Positions 34,119 to 47,500 of a stretch of DNA of 64,000 nt are shown piece after piece (the stretch's first letter is position 1; every line of letters begins with the position of its first letter). The notes beneath the pieces were generated by a model. The model did not search any database. It was not told the DNA's origin and saw nothing but the letters and a program-made list of their open reading frames with translations. The position numbers were made by a program, and so were the translations under genes. Origin of the DNA: Oenanthe sinensis (lineage: Eukaryota; Streptophyta; Magnoliopsida; Apiales; Apiaceae); contig CM053801.1 of assembly GCA_028671895.1 (NCBI GenBank), positions 40,552,836 through 40,616,835 on the forward strand. Reading direction: 5' to 3'.

Positions 34119-35520
34119 GATTGTTGGATAATGGAATTGGAGCTATATAATTAAGCTAAGCCAGTCCATCATGAAAGTTTGAAGTGGGCAAGAAGAAGTT
34201 TTAGTTGAGTTCGACACATACTTAACTCGGCTCTTTTAATTAAACAAGCTCGAACATGTGGTTGAAATCAATTCACATTTGACATGGCTAGAGACAACCC
34301 AAACCTTACTAAACGAGTTCAAACAGCTTGCGAGCAACTCGGCTTGAATTACATCGCTAGATACCAACCAGTTCCAACTACGAGAGGTTGTTATTAAAGA
34401 TAAACTGAATGGTTAATTTGTAGGAGGATTTTCAACATTGTTTCTTTTTTAAGTTCTTTCTTACTAAGCGTAATTTTCATTGTTCTGATATTATAAAATG
34501 GAGATGCTTGTATTCTTTTTTGGATTAATTGAGATACACCTGCAGTAAACACGTATCAGGTGGTTAAGAAGGGTGGGCAGACGGTTATTAAAATTGGTTA
34601 TTTAGATCATTTTTCCTAGTTATACACAATATTAAATAAAATAAAAATATTTATTTTTCACTATCCTATTATTACAAATAAATAAAATAAAAATATACAT
34701 GGGACTACTATCTATTCATATATTTTGAACATGCTTCCTGTTTTTTTTCTTTCTATACAAGACTACAAGAGTACCTCACCAAAAAATTGGCCAAATTAAA
34801 ACATTTTTCGCTATCCTATTATTACAAAATATATACATATTTATTAAATAAATTATTAATATAACTTAATAATCAATTCGATTTGATTGGAACTTACAAC
34901 CGGAACTGAACCATTTTAAACGGTTCGTTTTTCAGTTTTTTTATTTTAATTCGATTCAATTTTTATCGGTTCAGTTTTTACCGATACTTTTAAAATAGTT
35001 TGTGTTTTCCTATACTATTAAAGTACAAATATACCACACTAAAAATATGATGAGTGGCAAACCAAAGTGAAATCTCCAGAATTAGAATCTGTATAATAAG
35101 AATGATAAATATATAGTACCCGTGCAGCGATTGTAGAAAGCATGAACACTATCCCAAAACATGGTACAGAAAGTAATGAAGGCAACTCATTCCACAGTCT
35201 GTTGCCTTGCATGACTAATATACAGCAGCCTCCAAGCAACTCTCACTTATATACAACAGCCCCTTTGGTCATGCAGGGAAGCTTCACAAAATCAGCTGAG
35301 AATTACCAGCAGAGTCAATTGCTACCTGCAAAAGCCACTAAACAATTACCAGTAGAGATGTAAAAGCACGCAAACATTATCATTATTTTCAAATCAGCAA
35401 TGTTTTTAATTTATTGAGAATCTTATAGAAAAGCATAGTGCATATTTTCAAGATATAAGATTATTTGTACATACAAACAAAATGCATGCAACTTTCACTG
35501 GAAACGCAGTCAATTTACCT
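34119..35520. other. Intergenic DNA between the Copia element and NBS1
   Basis: AT-rich, with no recognised gene. The right-hand part (about 35000-35520) is presumably the 3' UTR of NBS1 on the minus strand; the small ORFs there have no recognisable features. Confidence 0.5.
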
Positions 35521-38500
35521 TCATCTACGAGTAAAAAGACCATGAAGAGAACTAGCTGTACCACGTCTCTTCCCCTGGAACAATATCAAATAAAAATGAA
35601 ACTCTTCGTTAAAGTTCTCATTTACTTGATGTTAATCCAGCTTACAGACTAATAAGGGGAAAAACCTTCTCATTGTTAAACAAGTCATCTGCAACAGCTT
35701 CCATTTGTTTTCTCTTTTTCTCTTCTTTTATAGATTCATCTACTTCCTCATTCCCATAGTAAGAGTCTCTGCGGCCAAGAAAGAAAGTTTGACGTGTTTG
35801 TCCCTTCCTGTACAAGTATCAATTAAAATGTAATAGCAATGGAGGGGGTACGTACTTGTATGGATTTTTAGCAAATGTAATCAGACTGTTGAAGCTATTC
35901 CCTGATTGCACTTCCATCTATGTATCCACTTCAAAGTTAGAATGAATAGTAAAGAAATATATTACTTAAAGATTTGTGACAGCATCATTAAAACTCGAAG
36001 TTATATCTATGTGAGTCCAACGGTCAGAAAAGAAAAGCATATTGCAACAAGTCAACAAATCAATCATGACCTTCATATCATCCCAGATGAGCAAAACAAC
36101 CCCCTATCTCTTCTCAATTACTATTCTAATGTACATAGGATAACTACCTCACCATCTAAAGTGGTACGACCATGTCACTCTAAAGACTGTATTAATTTAT
36201 GTATTAATTTTGTGCAGCACTAACTAAATGTTAATACTTAAGAAAGATGACTATTTTTAAAAAATTATTTGAAAATTTAAAACAAATCAAAACTCATATA
36301 GTATTGTATAAAATTAAACTTTGATAGAAAGAGCTAAGTAAACATATTTCACCTTCCTGAAACGTTTAAAATTTATGACTGTGTTTTTTATCGAAGAACT
36401 GGCTTTAGCTGGTAAGTTGAGGTCTCTGATAACTAAGTCGTGGCTGTATATAATATCTGAATTTTTTGTATCAGATTCTTCATCCTTCATTCCTCTAGCC
36501 ATTTTGCTACAGTATCTATCCTTTGGACATGCTATTTGCCCTGATATTTCAACTCTTTCATTAACCTGATTTGTTATTATATCGCCTTTGTTTACATTAT
36601 GAAAAGACTCTATGTTGGTATCAGATATGTGTCCTTCAGCCCCTTGATCATCAGACATTACAACGAAGATATTTGCCTTCTCTTTGCTTTCACATTCCAT
36701 AATTTTTGTTGTGTCTAAAGCACCAGAATTGGGAATAGATATCGCTGTTTCTCTTTCTTCATCAGAATCTGCTACCACCGTCTCGTCTGTAGAGCATGAA
36801 GATAGGAGAACCACTGCATAATGATATCAACTTAGATACAATACAATGATCATATAACCGGAGTTACCTTACTATGATTACTCTGAAGAAAATTCTGATA
36901 TTTAAGTCAATTAATGACCGGGTGACTTGCTCCAAAAATGGTACAAGCCTTACCAGGTGGCAACACCAAAACAGAAGGATCAAGCTGTCCAGACAAAGTA
37001 GCACATATCAAATGTATCTCATTGACTCTTAATAGAGAACTGAGGTGAGGAAAGCTTTCAGAAACATCGGTTGATCCAGCAGGTAAAACTAGAGCAATGC
37101 GTTCATTTCCTTCAACCTCTGAACCCTGAAAATCATATTTAACTTGGATATGTTTAAAGGTTCAAGTATCCATAACATTTGACCTGTCACCAGAAAGCAG
37201 TTAGCATATGTAAAATTATAAGAAAAGAACAATAAAAAGATTGTGCATCTCAGTGGTGTGCTTGCGTACGCATTTGGTTATCAACTTTTTTTTCGCTCAA
37301 GCAACTTGGCCCAAGGTCTGATCTTTGGTCAATGACGAATTTTTCTTTTCCCCTATCATTTTAAAAGGTTCTTGCATTTAGATGATTAACTTTCTTGGAC
37401 GAGAAGGTGTCTGCTTGGTCTGGGACTTCACAAAGGGGAAGGCTATTCCTATATATACTAATCGTGGAAATGCACAAGGTTTTGCCTAAAGTCTAAAAAA
37501 ATACAAATAATAAGTCATGTTCTCATTTATTTATTTATTTGAAATCCTATGAAAATGTTTGATTGTATTGAGCAAATGCCGCCTTCAATAAGGAATTAAG
37601 GATAAGTTATTCATCTAATCTAGAAATTATGTACAATGGAAGGATGGTAAGATGATTTTAGTACTATCTGCTACAATAGAACAAATGAAGGCGGTGATGC
37701 ATGGTTCACGGGTCGACCCATGGATCCATGAACTGGTTCGTTCCTACCGGAACACTGGTCTTCTTCAGTTCAGATTGCTATGGGTCATGCACCAGTTCAT
37801 CTTTCTGGAGAACCCCACCTGATCTGTTCCGGCGACTGTCAACAAACGAAAAAGAAAGCAAATGGATGATGGACTATTTTTACAGAAACGAACTTGCTGC
37901 TTATATATTTACAAAACATGTATATTTAAAGAAGAAGAAGCTGGTCACTCACGTTGAGAAGCTAAAGGATAGCTTCAATATCGGGAATTGATTGGAACTA
38001 CCGCTTTATTTTAAAATTGTAATATTATTGTATTGTTTGAATATCTCCAATTCCAGTGACCAACTTGTTTACTATTGCAATTCAAATCAATTACATTTTA
38101 CATTAATATCATCATTTTATTTTATGTTCTGAACTATAATAGATAAATACCAATATCATATCATTATTTTTTTTAAATATTTGGTAGTATTTTTTTGCTT
38201 CTCTTTTTCAATATATTTAATGCTTAATGAAAATATAATTTTAAAAAATGATCCTTATATTGACCCACAGACCGATTCACGACTGACGACGCATCATACC
38301 CAACTTCATGTGAACTAATATCCCGCGTACCCAAACTCGTGCCACGTACCTGATCGACCCGCGATCCATGCAACGCTGTTATGAAGGTATGCTTAGATGA
38401 TTAGATGCTTGACAGTACACCTCCTCTTTTAGGATCTGAGCATAAGGCTCTCTGCAAGTCTTCTCTCTGTTTATAAAATAATTATTTCATCTAATATAAC

Positions 38501-41500
38501 TCTTAAAAAATCTGTTCTAGTTTGATGTCTTCTACTCTTCTTATCATGCTGCAAGACAGTTCCAAGCTTTTTCTTCAACATATGTATGGATGAAAATATT
38601 AAGCATGTTAACTTAAGCAATATTGTACAAGTGGTACCTTTGGTTTTTCGACCTAGTTGAGCTAAGGAGATTATCGATTTCTATAAAGAAATGGTGTCGT
38701 GAAGGGGAAAAAAGACAACGAAAAGTGCACATATGTTATATGGGCGAACTTCAGCTTGTTAACTTGGAGCACTGTTGTAAATGCAGTAGTTTAAGTTTTT
38801 CAGCTTCGTTTAACAAGATAAATTAATAATGTATTATTCATTTTTCTTATATTTGAACACAAACACCTCCCTCGTCTTTGACAAGGTTTGAACCCTCAAC
38901 CTTCAGTAAAGGGTACTTCTAGGCTCAGAACCTCTTGGCTGTATATGATAATTTTGTTTTGAAGGAAATGCCAAGTACAAAGAAGGGAAAAAACAGCAGA
39001 AAGGCAAAAATTGGTAATAGTATAAATAAATAGATCAACACACTACAAACAAACAACATACTTGAGTACTTTGATAGAATGCCTCCACCGCAATAACCTT
39101 AGCTCCAGAAACCTCTAATAAAGCCTGCAACCTATCCTTCAGCTGATACTGAAGCAGCAAGATTGATAAAGTAAATTTCTACATAGTTACCCATAATGGT
39201 TTTAAGATTTGTCAGGTGAATATTATGAGAAGAGTAAAATTTTCAGCCTCCTTGGAGAGAAGAGAAATTATGAGAATCTATTAGCTATATTTGTATATTA
39301 GTTTGATTTTTTGATTTATATGCCCAAAGGACCTGAAATATACACACACGGGGGCGTTGGGGTAGCGCAGGATGAGCGATCGCACAGGGCCCCCAAAAAT
39401 TTAGGGCCCCCGAATTTGTATAGCCTTTATATATTTTTATAGATATTTGTAACAAAAATATTACGGTTTATTAATAAAGTTGAGAAATATTAATAATATT
39501 ATAATAAATATCAAATTTGTTAGACTTTATTTTTTATTTACAATAAATTTTAATAGTCTATTTTATTTAAAAAAAACATAATTTAATAATTTTAATGTAT
39601 ATTGAAGTACATAAAGGGCACAATTATAAAATTTTGCACAGGGCCCCAAAATGTTTGCTACGCCCCTGCACACACACACTAAATTATTAGTGCCAAAATG
39701 TTAAAAATTCGGTCGGTTGGTAATAAATATAGATTATTTAGTCTTTTCGGTCATAATGAATTATTGAAATAATAACGACATAGATTTTTTAAATAGGATG
39801 TTAGATAGTAATAACATAGATGGGTTGTTCTACGGGTCCAAATTATTTAGTCTTTTGTTACAAACTAAAATATATAAATATGTATTAAATTATAGGATAA
39901 TATAGATGAGTTATTCCTTTGGGTTGGATTAAAATAATAATAAAATTCATTTTTTAACAGGTCAGATTACAATATTAAATCATCGATATTACATAATAAG
40001 ATGTTAGATAATAATAATAATAATATAAATGACTTATTCCATCAGGTGCGGTGTTATTAAACGCGCACCGAAGCGCACACGTGAAGCGCGGATTCATCGA
40101 AGATAAGAAAATATACATATATACATGTATATAATGAAAACATAATAAATATATATAATAGTAAGACACTAATAAGCAAACGAAACTATCATAAAATAGG
40201 CAAATTAAGAGATTTAAGGTCTAAAACACATAATAATCACAGTAAAAACGAAATACATAGCTAATTAGCTATTCTTCATCTTTGTCTTATATACTGTATA
40301 CATACACACACATATGTATATATATACATATACATTGATACAGCTTTGTGGGCAGGAAGAAAGTAGAAGAATGACATTAGAAGAAAAAGAGATTAGGATA
40401 GATTAAAACACATACCAGGTCTGTATCTTAGTCGCCTGTATGTGTTGGAGTCGTCTGAATCACACTTCTATCTCTTATTTAGAGTTTTTTTATAACATAA
40501 AATTGGTGGGTATGAGTTTTTTAAAAATCCGGTCAAAATAAAAAAAATCGCGCATCATTGGCTTCATCCGCGCTTGGGCATCGCACTTAATCCCCAGATG
40601 CACTTGCTTCATTAAAAGCGCTTCGCTCCAGCAGTACTAAGCATTTTTTGTGCGCTCCATTGCGCTTCGCGCGTAATCGTGTGCTTCATCGCATTTTTGA
40701 TGACACTGATTGGCCAGTTTAAATACTTAAAATATGAACTTTATAAAATAAGATGTTGAGTGGTAATAATTTAAATGATTTGTTCTTTCAAGTCAGACTA
40801 AAGAAAAATTATAATAAGATCCTAGATATTATAATATTGATATTTGTATTTAAGATATACTTTACGATTTTATTTTCACTAATTCTTATATACGATTACT
40901 TATAATATTACATGTATATTAATTTTTGTTTAAGTTTATTCATATTATAATATTTTATACACATTGAATCATATTTAAGATTTGCTTTCAATACTTTCAA
41001 CCCTATTATAAATTTAACATTTTAAATTATTTATAATATTCTATGTATGTCAATTTGTATGTACGACTTAATTATATTATTATAATTTATATGTATTTAA
41101 TACAATTACGATTCATTTTTTTTATTTAAAATTCATTTATATTATAGTAATATACTATGCTCGTGCAAAGCACAGGTTTTTTGTGAGGCTGGTATATATA
41201 TGAAAGGAAAATTGCAAACATTAAATTATATACATCTATGTTGGTTAATAATGATATACAAACATGTATGTCTACAAATCATATTTGTAGATTAGAATCG
41301 TTACATATTGTCCGGTTGTTCCTAATGTCCAAGGAACATGGAAATTGTCAGAGCTTAGAACTTGGAGAGTACCTAATAAAAACATATCTATTGAAATAGT
41401 TAAAATATAATACCTTGAGGGCTGATTCCAACAGAAAAGTGTATCCTCTCAAACAATTTTCCCTTGACATAGAATCTGCAAATTTGACCGACAAATCTTC

Positions 41501-44500
41501 CACCTTCAGTGTTGGAGCATAACTGAGGAAGACAACAATATGTCACCTATTCTCGTCATATAATAAATTTAGTATAAGCGAATTGTAAAAGGATGTTAAC
41601 AGTTAGATGCCGGAGAATGCTTACGAACTGCAGCAAGGAATTTCTGTGCAAATATTCGATTCTGCAATGAACTGAATATCATAGTAAATAATTAGCAATA
41701 ATATGGTAAACATTTTAATCTAACCTGAATCTTAATTTTAAGGGTGTTATTTAAACTGAACGGAGATATATCAAAAAAAAGTGCAGCTGGGAAGAAAAAA
41801 ACATGCAGATTACTGCCTCACATGAAGAAATACAAATATATACAGGGACCCTCAATACCTACAATTCTATTCTGACTGCAAAAATTATAGAATATCTACA
41901 TCAACTATCAATAGCATAAATACCAAAGCTCATACTAATCTAACATTTAGCTCATGCATAGAAAACACGATACACAATAATAATGGACATATAACCAAGA
42001 AGCTATTATAGACATAGACAAAGATGTGACTGTACCTCAACCCACTTGTAACAGACTATAGGTTTTTTGCCCACAATAGCATCTACTACATTTTCACTAA
42101 ATGGTGTAATGTCATCTACAAGCACATGGGTAGACTCCATACTCCAATTACGAATAGCAGATGCACCTTCACCAGACAGATATATCATCAATAAAATTTC
42201 ATTTATCAACAGCCAACAAAATGTAAATATAGCCTAAGAAATAACATCCTATATACAATCAGCGTAAGAGGGCTCTTATCCAAATACTACTAAAATTCAA
42301 GGGTTCAATACTCATTAACAACATATTAAAATCTAATATTTATAACTTAAAGATTTAATAAATTTAATATTCATAAATTGAAAACTACTAGCATAAATTT
42401 AAAGTTCGGATCTCATCAACACTATATTAAAATCTAATAATTATATTATCATTGATTATAAGAACAATAACTAAAGTCTAGAACTAGAATCCTATTAATA
42501 ATATATTGATATTACATATGTAGTTTTGCACTCTGCCATGGTTATTACGGCGCCAAGTCGAGGCTTGACGCCAACTACTTTCGTAAAGACTAGTCGGAAA
42601 GCCGTTCGACTAGTCGTAAAAAGTCGACAACTTGTTCATATACATATATTTAGTAGATATTATAAATAGCATTGCTAAACACATCAATTTCGCAATTTAA
42701 ATCAAAAGTAATAGGGTAATAAGTTCAAATTAAGCATATTTACTACATAATAACATGCAAATACCAAATATTAAACATGTCCAAACAAATAAAAACACAA
42801 GTGATGACGAAAATCAAACAATGTAATCCATCGTAATATTGAGTTCATCCCTATCCATTTCTTGTGTATTGTTATTGATCGAATAATGCGATGGTACACC
42901 ATAAACATCGTTACCACGGCGCCAATCGGGCATCGAAAAGTCTCAGCGCCCGGGTACCTTCGTGTCAACTCATCTTCGTGATAACAGTGCACTCTGCAGT
43001 CTGCAACACCACCATTCTCGGTTCATTAGAGCATCTCCAATAGTGGCACTCTTAAGGGGTGCCAAAAATTATCAATTCACCATAAATAATAATATTTTAT
43101 TTTCTCTTTCATCCACATCAAATATGAAAACTTTTTACTCCAATAGTTGGCACCCCATACAAAGTGCTTAAACGGTCCCCACGTTAACTATTACTCAAAC
43201 TAATATAATAAAAAAGGTAATACATATATATATACATTTCATGTAACATTTGTCTTTTATCTATTTTGAGGAGGTGTCAAGGGTGCCAAAAATTGGCAAC
43301 CTTTCTTGGCACTCTCTCAGCACCCTTGGAGCTCTGGAGCTCCAACAGGGAGGAAACCAAGAGTGCCATGCCACATAGACTTGTCACCGCCTGTTGGAGA
43401 TTCTCTTAGACATAATAACTACTTTTAGGTTGATTGAATAACACTAGTAAGTCTATCGATACAAACAAATATAGATTACAAAATAATTGTATATATGGGA
43501 TACAATTTTTAGCGGGACATATATAAATGATATATTTATTTGTATCATGTTGTAGTAAATATATAACAATCTTTTTATTCAATTAATAGTTTATAAACTT
43601 TGTACATATAATATTAGAAACACATTTAAATATCGTGTGAAGTTGAATTCATATTATTTTAATATATTCGATGCACAATAGGCTTAAGAGTGATTATCCA
43701 AAACCTTGGTTGTTAGCTTTATCGCCCGCATAATGAGCAAGGACCTTGGGACATCAAATTAAATACATAAGAACCGTTGGATCTAATATCAAAAAATATT
43801 CTTTATTTTATCCAAAGTATTATCAAATTCCAAAAGTTCAATTCCCATGCACGACAGATTTAACATAATATTTATATCATGAGATTTTAAAAATACTTTC
43901 AGAAGTCTAAACTTGAAATCTAAATATATATACTTATAATATGAGTTCTTAAGATACTATTAAATAAATGGAGGACAACAGGCCTCCAATTAAACTAATG
44001 TATGTTAGACGTGACAAGGAGCAGACTCCAAGCCAACCCCTCCGAGCAAAATGGGAGTACAACTCAAAATCACGGGAATGAGCGCGTCCGGAGGGGTCCA
44101 CACAGTGTTGTTTAAAGCGCAAATTATAAAAAAACACAAGACCTAAGTTTGAAGCGCGAGGCGCGAGGCGCGAGGCGCGAGGATCGCACGCCTTTTGACA
44201 AAAAAAATCACAAATTTAACAAAAAACTGGTACTTAACATAATCTTACCATTCAAACATAATAAAAAAACATAAATAACATGATAATAGTGTCAATAATT
44301 AAGGCTTAATCGATAAGGTTCTCTAGTTCAAAAGCTTCGGTGTCATTAAACTCGATTTCTAGCCCCTCAAATTCTTGCTCTTCCTCTTCATCATATTCAT
44401 CTATTAGAGTTGAAGAAGATGCTCCGTGAGTTGTATTAGAGGTGGATCTGCTTCTTGTTAAGCGTCTCGTGCGATAAAGTGGCTCTTCTGCTCCAGAAGC

Positions 44501-47500
44501 AATACACACATCATCCCAATTAAGGTTTTCACCAACATGGACATAGTTATTATCCACATCTTCATCATCAAGACCCTTTCCCAACAATCACTCGTTACAA
44601 TCATCAATTACATCTAGTGCAATAGGGTCCTGAACAGCGTGTGCATCAAATCTGCGCTTTAATGCTCGATTATATTTGACATATACCAAGTCATTGAGTC
44701 GCTTTTGAGTCAATCTATTCCTCTTCTTTGAATGAATGTGTTCAAACGCACTCCAATTGCGTTCACAACCAGAAGCACTACATGTCAAACACAAGACTTT
44801 GATTGCAAATTTCTGTAAATTTGGAGCTGAACTTCCAAAATTATCCCACCAGATAGCTACAAATAATTTTAAATAAAGTTAAAATATGTCAGTGCGTCTA
44901 TAGTTTACTTTTATCCCACCAGATAGCTACAAATAATTTTAAATAAAGTTAAAATATGTCAGTGCGTCTATAGTTTACTTATCTTTTGTTTACTAAACTG
45001 ATTGTGAAGTGATTCAACTATTATATACCTGGAGCATGTCGTTTCCTGGCTCTTTTTGCCATGTCTGATGAAAAGCTTTCCGCTGCATACTTGTACACCG
45101 AAATTTCGTCAATAATTGCATCCTGTATTGTTATATCTGGAACTAATCTGTAGATACACTCATATAGGCCCTTCCTGATATTTGCATCCATGGACATATC
45201 TTGTGAATCATAGAAAAATTCTGGATTGAGGAAGTGACCCGCTGCGTGCAAAGGCTGGTGGAATTGAACCTCCCACCTGTTATCAATTATCTCAAAGACT
45301 TTTTTGTAATCATTTGCCGATTCAAATGAACTAACAATTGCATATTTGGCCCTCTTCATTGCCCCGTAAATATATCCCATCGGAGGTTTCGTTTCACCAT
45401 CAACAATCCGCAAGACTTTAATAAGAGGACCACACACCTTGAGTGCAAAGTTAATGTTTTTCCATAATGAAGTTTTCAGTACAGTGGTTGTAGCTCTTTT
45501 TCCGGCAGCCTCTTTAGACCACTTGCTTGCATTCCATTCATCAGAAACAAACATCTTCTGTAATGAAGCTCTAAGCAAGTAAAGCCTTCCTAACATAATA
45601 CAAGAGGTTGCAAATCTGGTTTTGGCAGGCCTAAGCAGCTCCTTCAATTTTGTGAAGTAGCGGAGCATGTTGACGGTTACAGGCCTAGCATAGATGAATC
45701 CACACAAAGCCATGACACTTGAGCATGTATCTTTTAGTTTTCTGATCTTAAATATGTCCTCTAACATTAGATCAATACAATGCGCTGCACATGGTGTCCA
45801 ATAGATATGTGGATACATTCGCATTTGAAGTTTTCCAGCCTTTACATTATTTGCAGCACTATCGGTGACAACTTGTATAACTCTACTTTCTCCAACAGAT
45901 TTAACACAATTCTCTATCAACTCAAGCATCTTTTCACCTGTTTTTGAATAATCTGAAGCATCAATTGATTCAAGAAAAATGCTCCCTTTTGGAGCATTTA
46001 CCAGAAAATTAATCAGGGTTCTTTCTCTTTTGTCTTTCCAGCCATCACACATAATTGAACATCCAACTTTCTCCCATTCTTTTTTGTGCTCTTCTACGAT
46101 CTTATTTGTTTCTTCAACCTCATTATTAAGCAAAGGGACTCTAACCTCGTGGTAGGTGGTTTCATTCCTGGGCCATGTTGCCCAATAGCTTCAATCGCCG
46201 GACCAAAGCTCTCATAATTAACGGCATTGAACGATATTCTTGCATCATACATCCACCTTGCGAACATCTTACAAGCTTGATTTCAAAAGTGTTCCATTAC
46301 TTTCTTTGAATCTTCACTCGTGACCAGTTTCCTTTTCTTTGATGTAGCTTCTGGATTAGGCATAAAAAAAGAATCAATAGGTCCTCTGCTGTGTCGTTTT
46401 TGATTGCTTGCAAAACTTGAATTGAATTGACTGAATTGTGTACTCACTGCATCTTCAGATTCTTGATCCTCGATGTTTACATACTCCATATTTTTCGTAC
46501 TCTTCAATTCCTTTTTCTTTCCCATAAACTCTTTGATTTCATCTCTAACAGGGGCTGGTACCTTATCACAAGGTATTGCATCTCGACTATATCCACCAAC
46601 AAGGTTCTTCTTGAATCGACAAATTCCACCTTTATAAATATTCTTGCAGAATGAACATAGAACTTTGTTTTTATCATTCTCTACTGGAGTTCCATACTTC
46701 CATCCGATATCAGGAGTGCGAGTCATTATCAGAGAAGAATCAGAAGAGATGAAGAGAGATTAAGAGAGACAGAGAAGAAAATTGAGAAGAGACAGAGACA
46801 GAGATGAAGAGAGATTAAGAGAGACAGAGAAGAAAATTGAGAAGAGAAATCTGCAAATATACGTATATATTTGTGTGTATATACTGAGAAAAACTTACGT
46901 TTAGATGGAGGCTGTGATGTTTAGATGAGACTGGGTCTTATGAAACACTTTAGGGTTTTCTCCTTTTACCCTTTTTTTAAGGGTATTATCGTCTTTTTTG
47001 TTATCAGAGCCTTTTTACATTTAGTAACGCCTTTAGCGCCTTTTGAGCGCCTTTTGGACAATTTCAGAATCGCGCTAAATCGCTTAATTTCGAATCGCAC
47101 ACATTGCGCCTAATCGCGAAGCGCAATTAATCGCGCCTTTAACAACACTGGGTCCACATATGGTCAGACGTGCCTAATAGCCTTTGTCATCCAGCTTCTC
47201 GTGAAGAATACTCAAAAAAAGTAAGGCCGCCCTTCCACTTATTTAGGGACAATTACATGGCAAAAAAAACTCACATGACCTGCACATGATGTTTATGTTA
47301 CCGTTACAATGAATCTACTCTCAATATATTACATACAATCTTATATACATAAATTGGGGATTAGGGTTCTTATAAATATATTATATGTATTAGTACGAAT
47401 TAGGGTCTGTGAGTAATAAACATAAAATCGAGTGCTAGTAGTAACATGAGTAACTCATGCGTATCTCAGAAACCACAAGTTTATGGCCTCGAAGAATATG

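Larger units (their letters stand above)
44103..47150 (-). mobile_element. hAT DNA transposon, 3.05 kb, structurally complete but coding region mutated
   Basis: The ends CAGTGTTGTTTAAAGCGC and, reversed, CAGTGTTGTTAAAGGCGC are inverted repeats, flanked by a perfect 8-bp target duplication GGTCCACA (44095-44102 and 47151-47158). Subterminal regions hold multiple GCGAGGC/GCGCC motifs typical of hAT transposase binding sites. The transposase lies on the minus strand. It is inserted in NBS1 intron 4 in the same orientation as NBS1. The intact target duplication shows that it has not moved since insertion. Confidence 0.93.

Noticed and set aside
35666..35807. Apparent frameshift between NBS1 exons 10 and 11
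   Set aside because: Using the AAG acceptor four bases downstream restores the conserved frame.
41625..41671. Apparent frameshift between NBS1 exons 5 and 6
   Set aside because: It vanishes when the acceptor 10 bases upstream is used; this gives FIAESNICTEIPCCSSYAP in frame.
42538..42990. GC-rich GGCGCC motifs with TTACGGCGCCAAG and TACCACGGCGCCAATC as a further MITE
   Set aside because: The motifs are in the same orientation and no terminal inverted repeats or target duplication could be defined.
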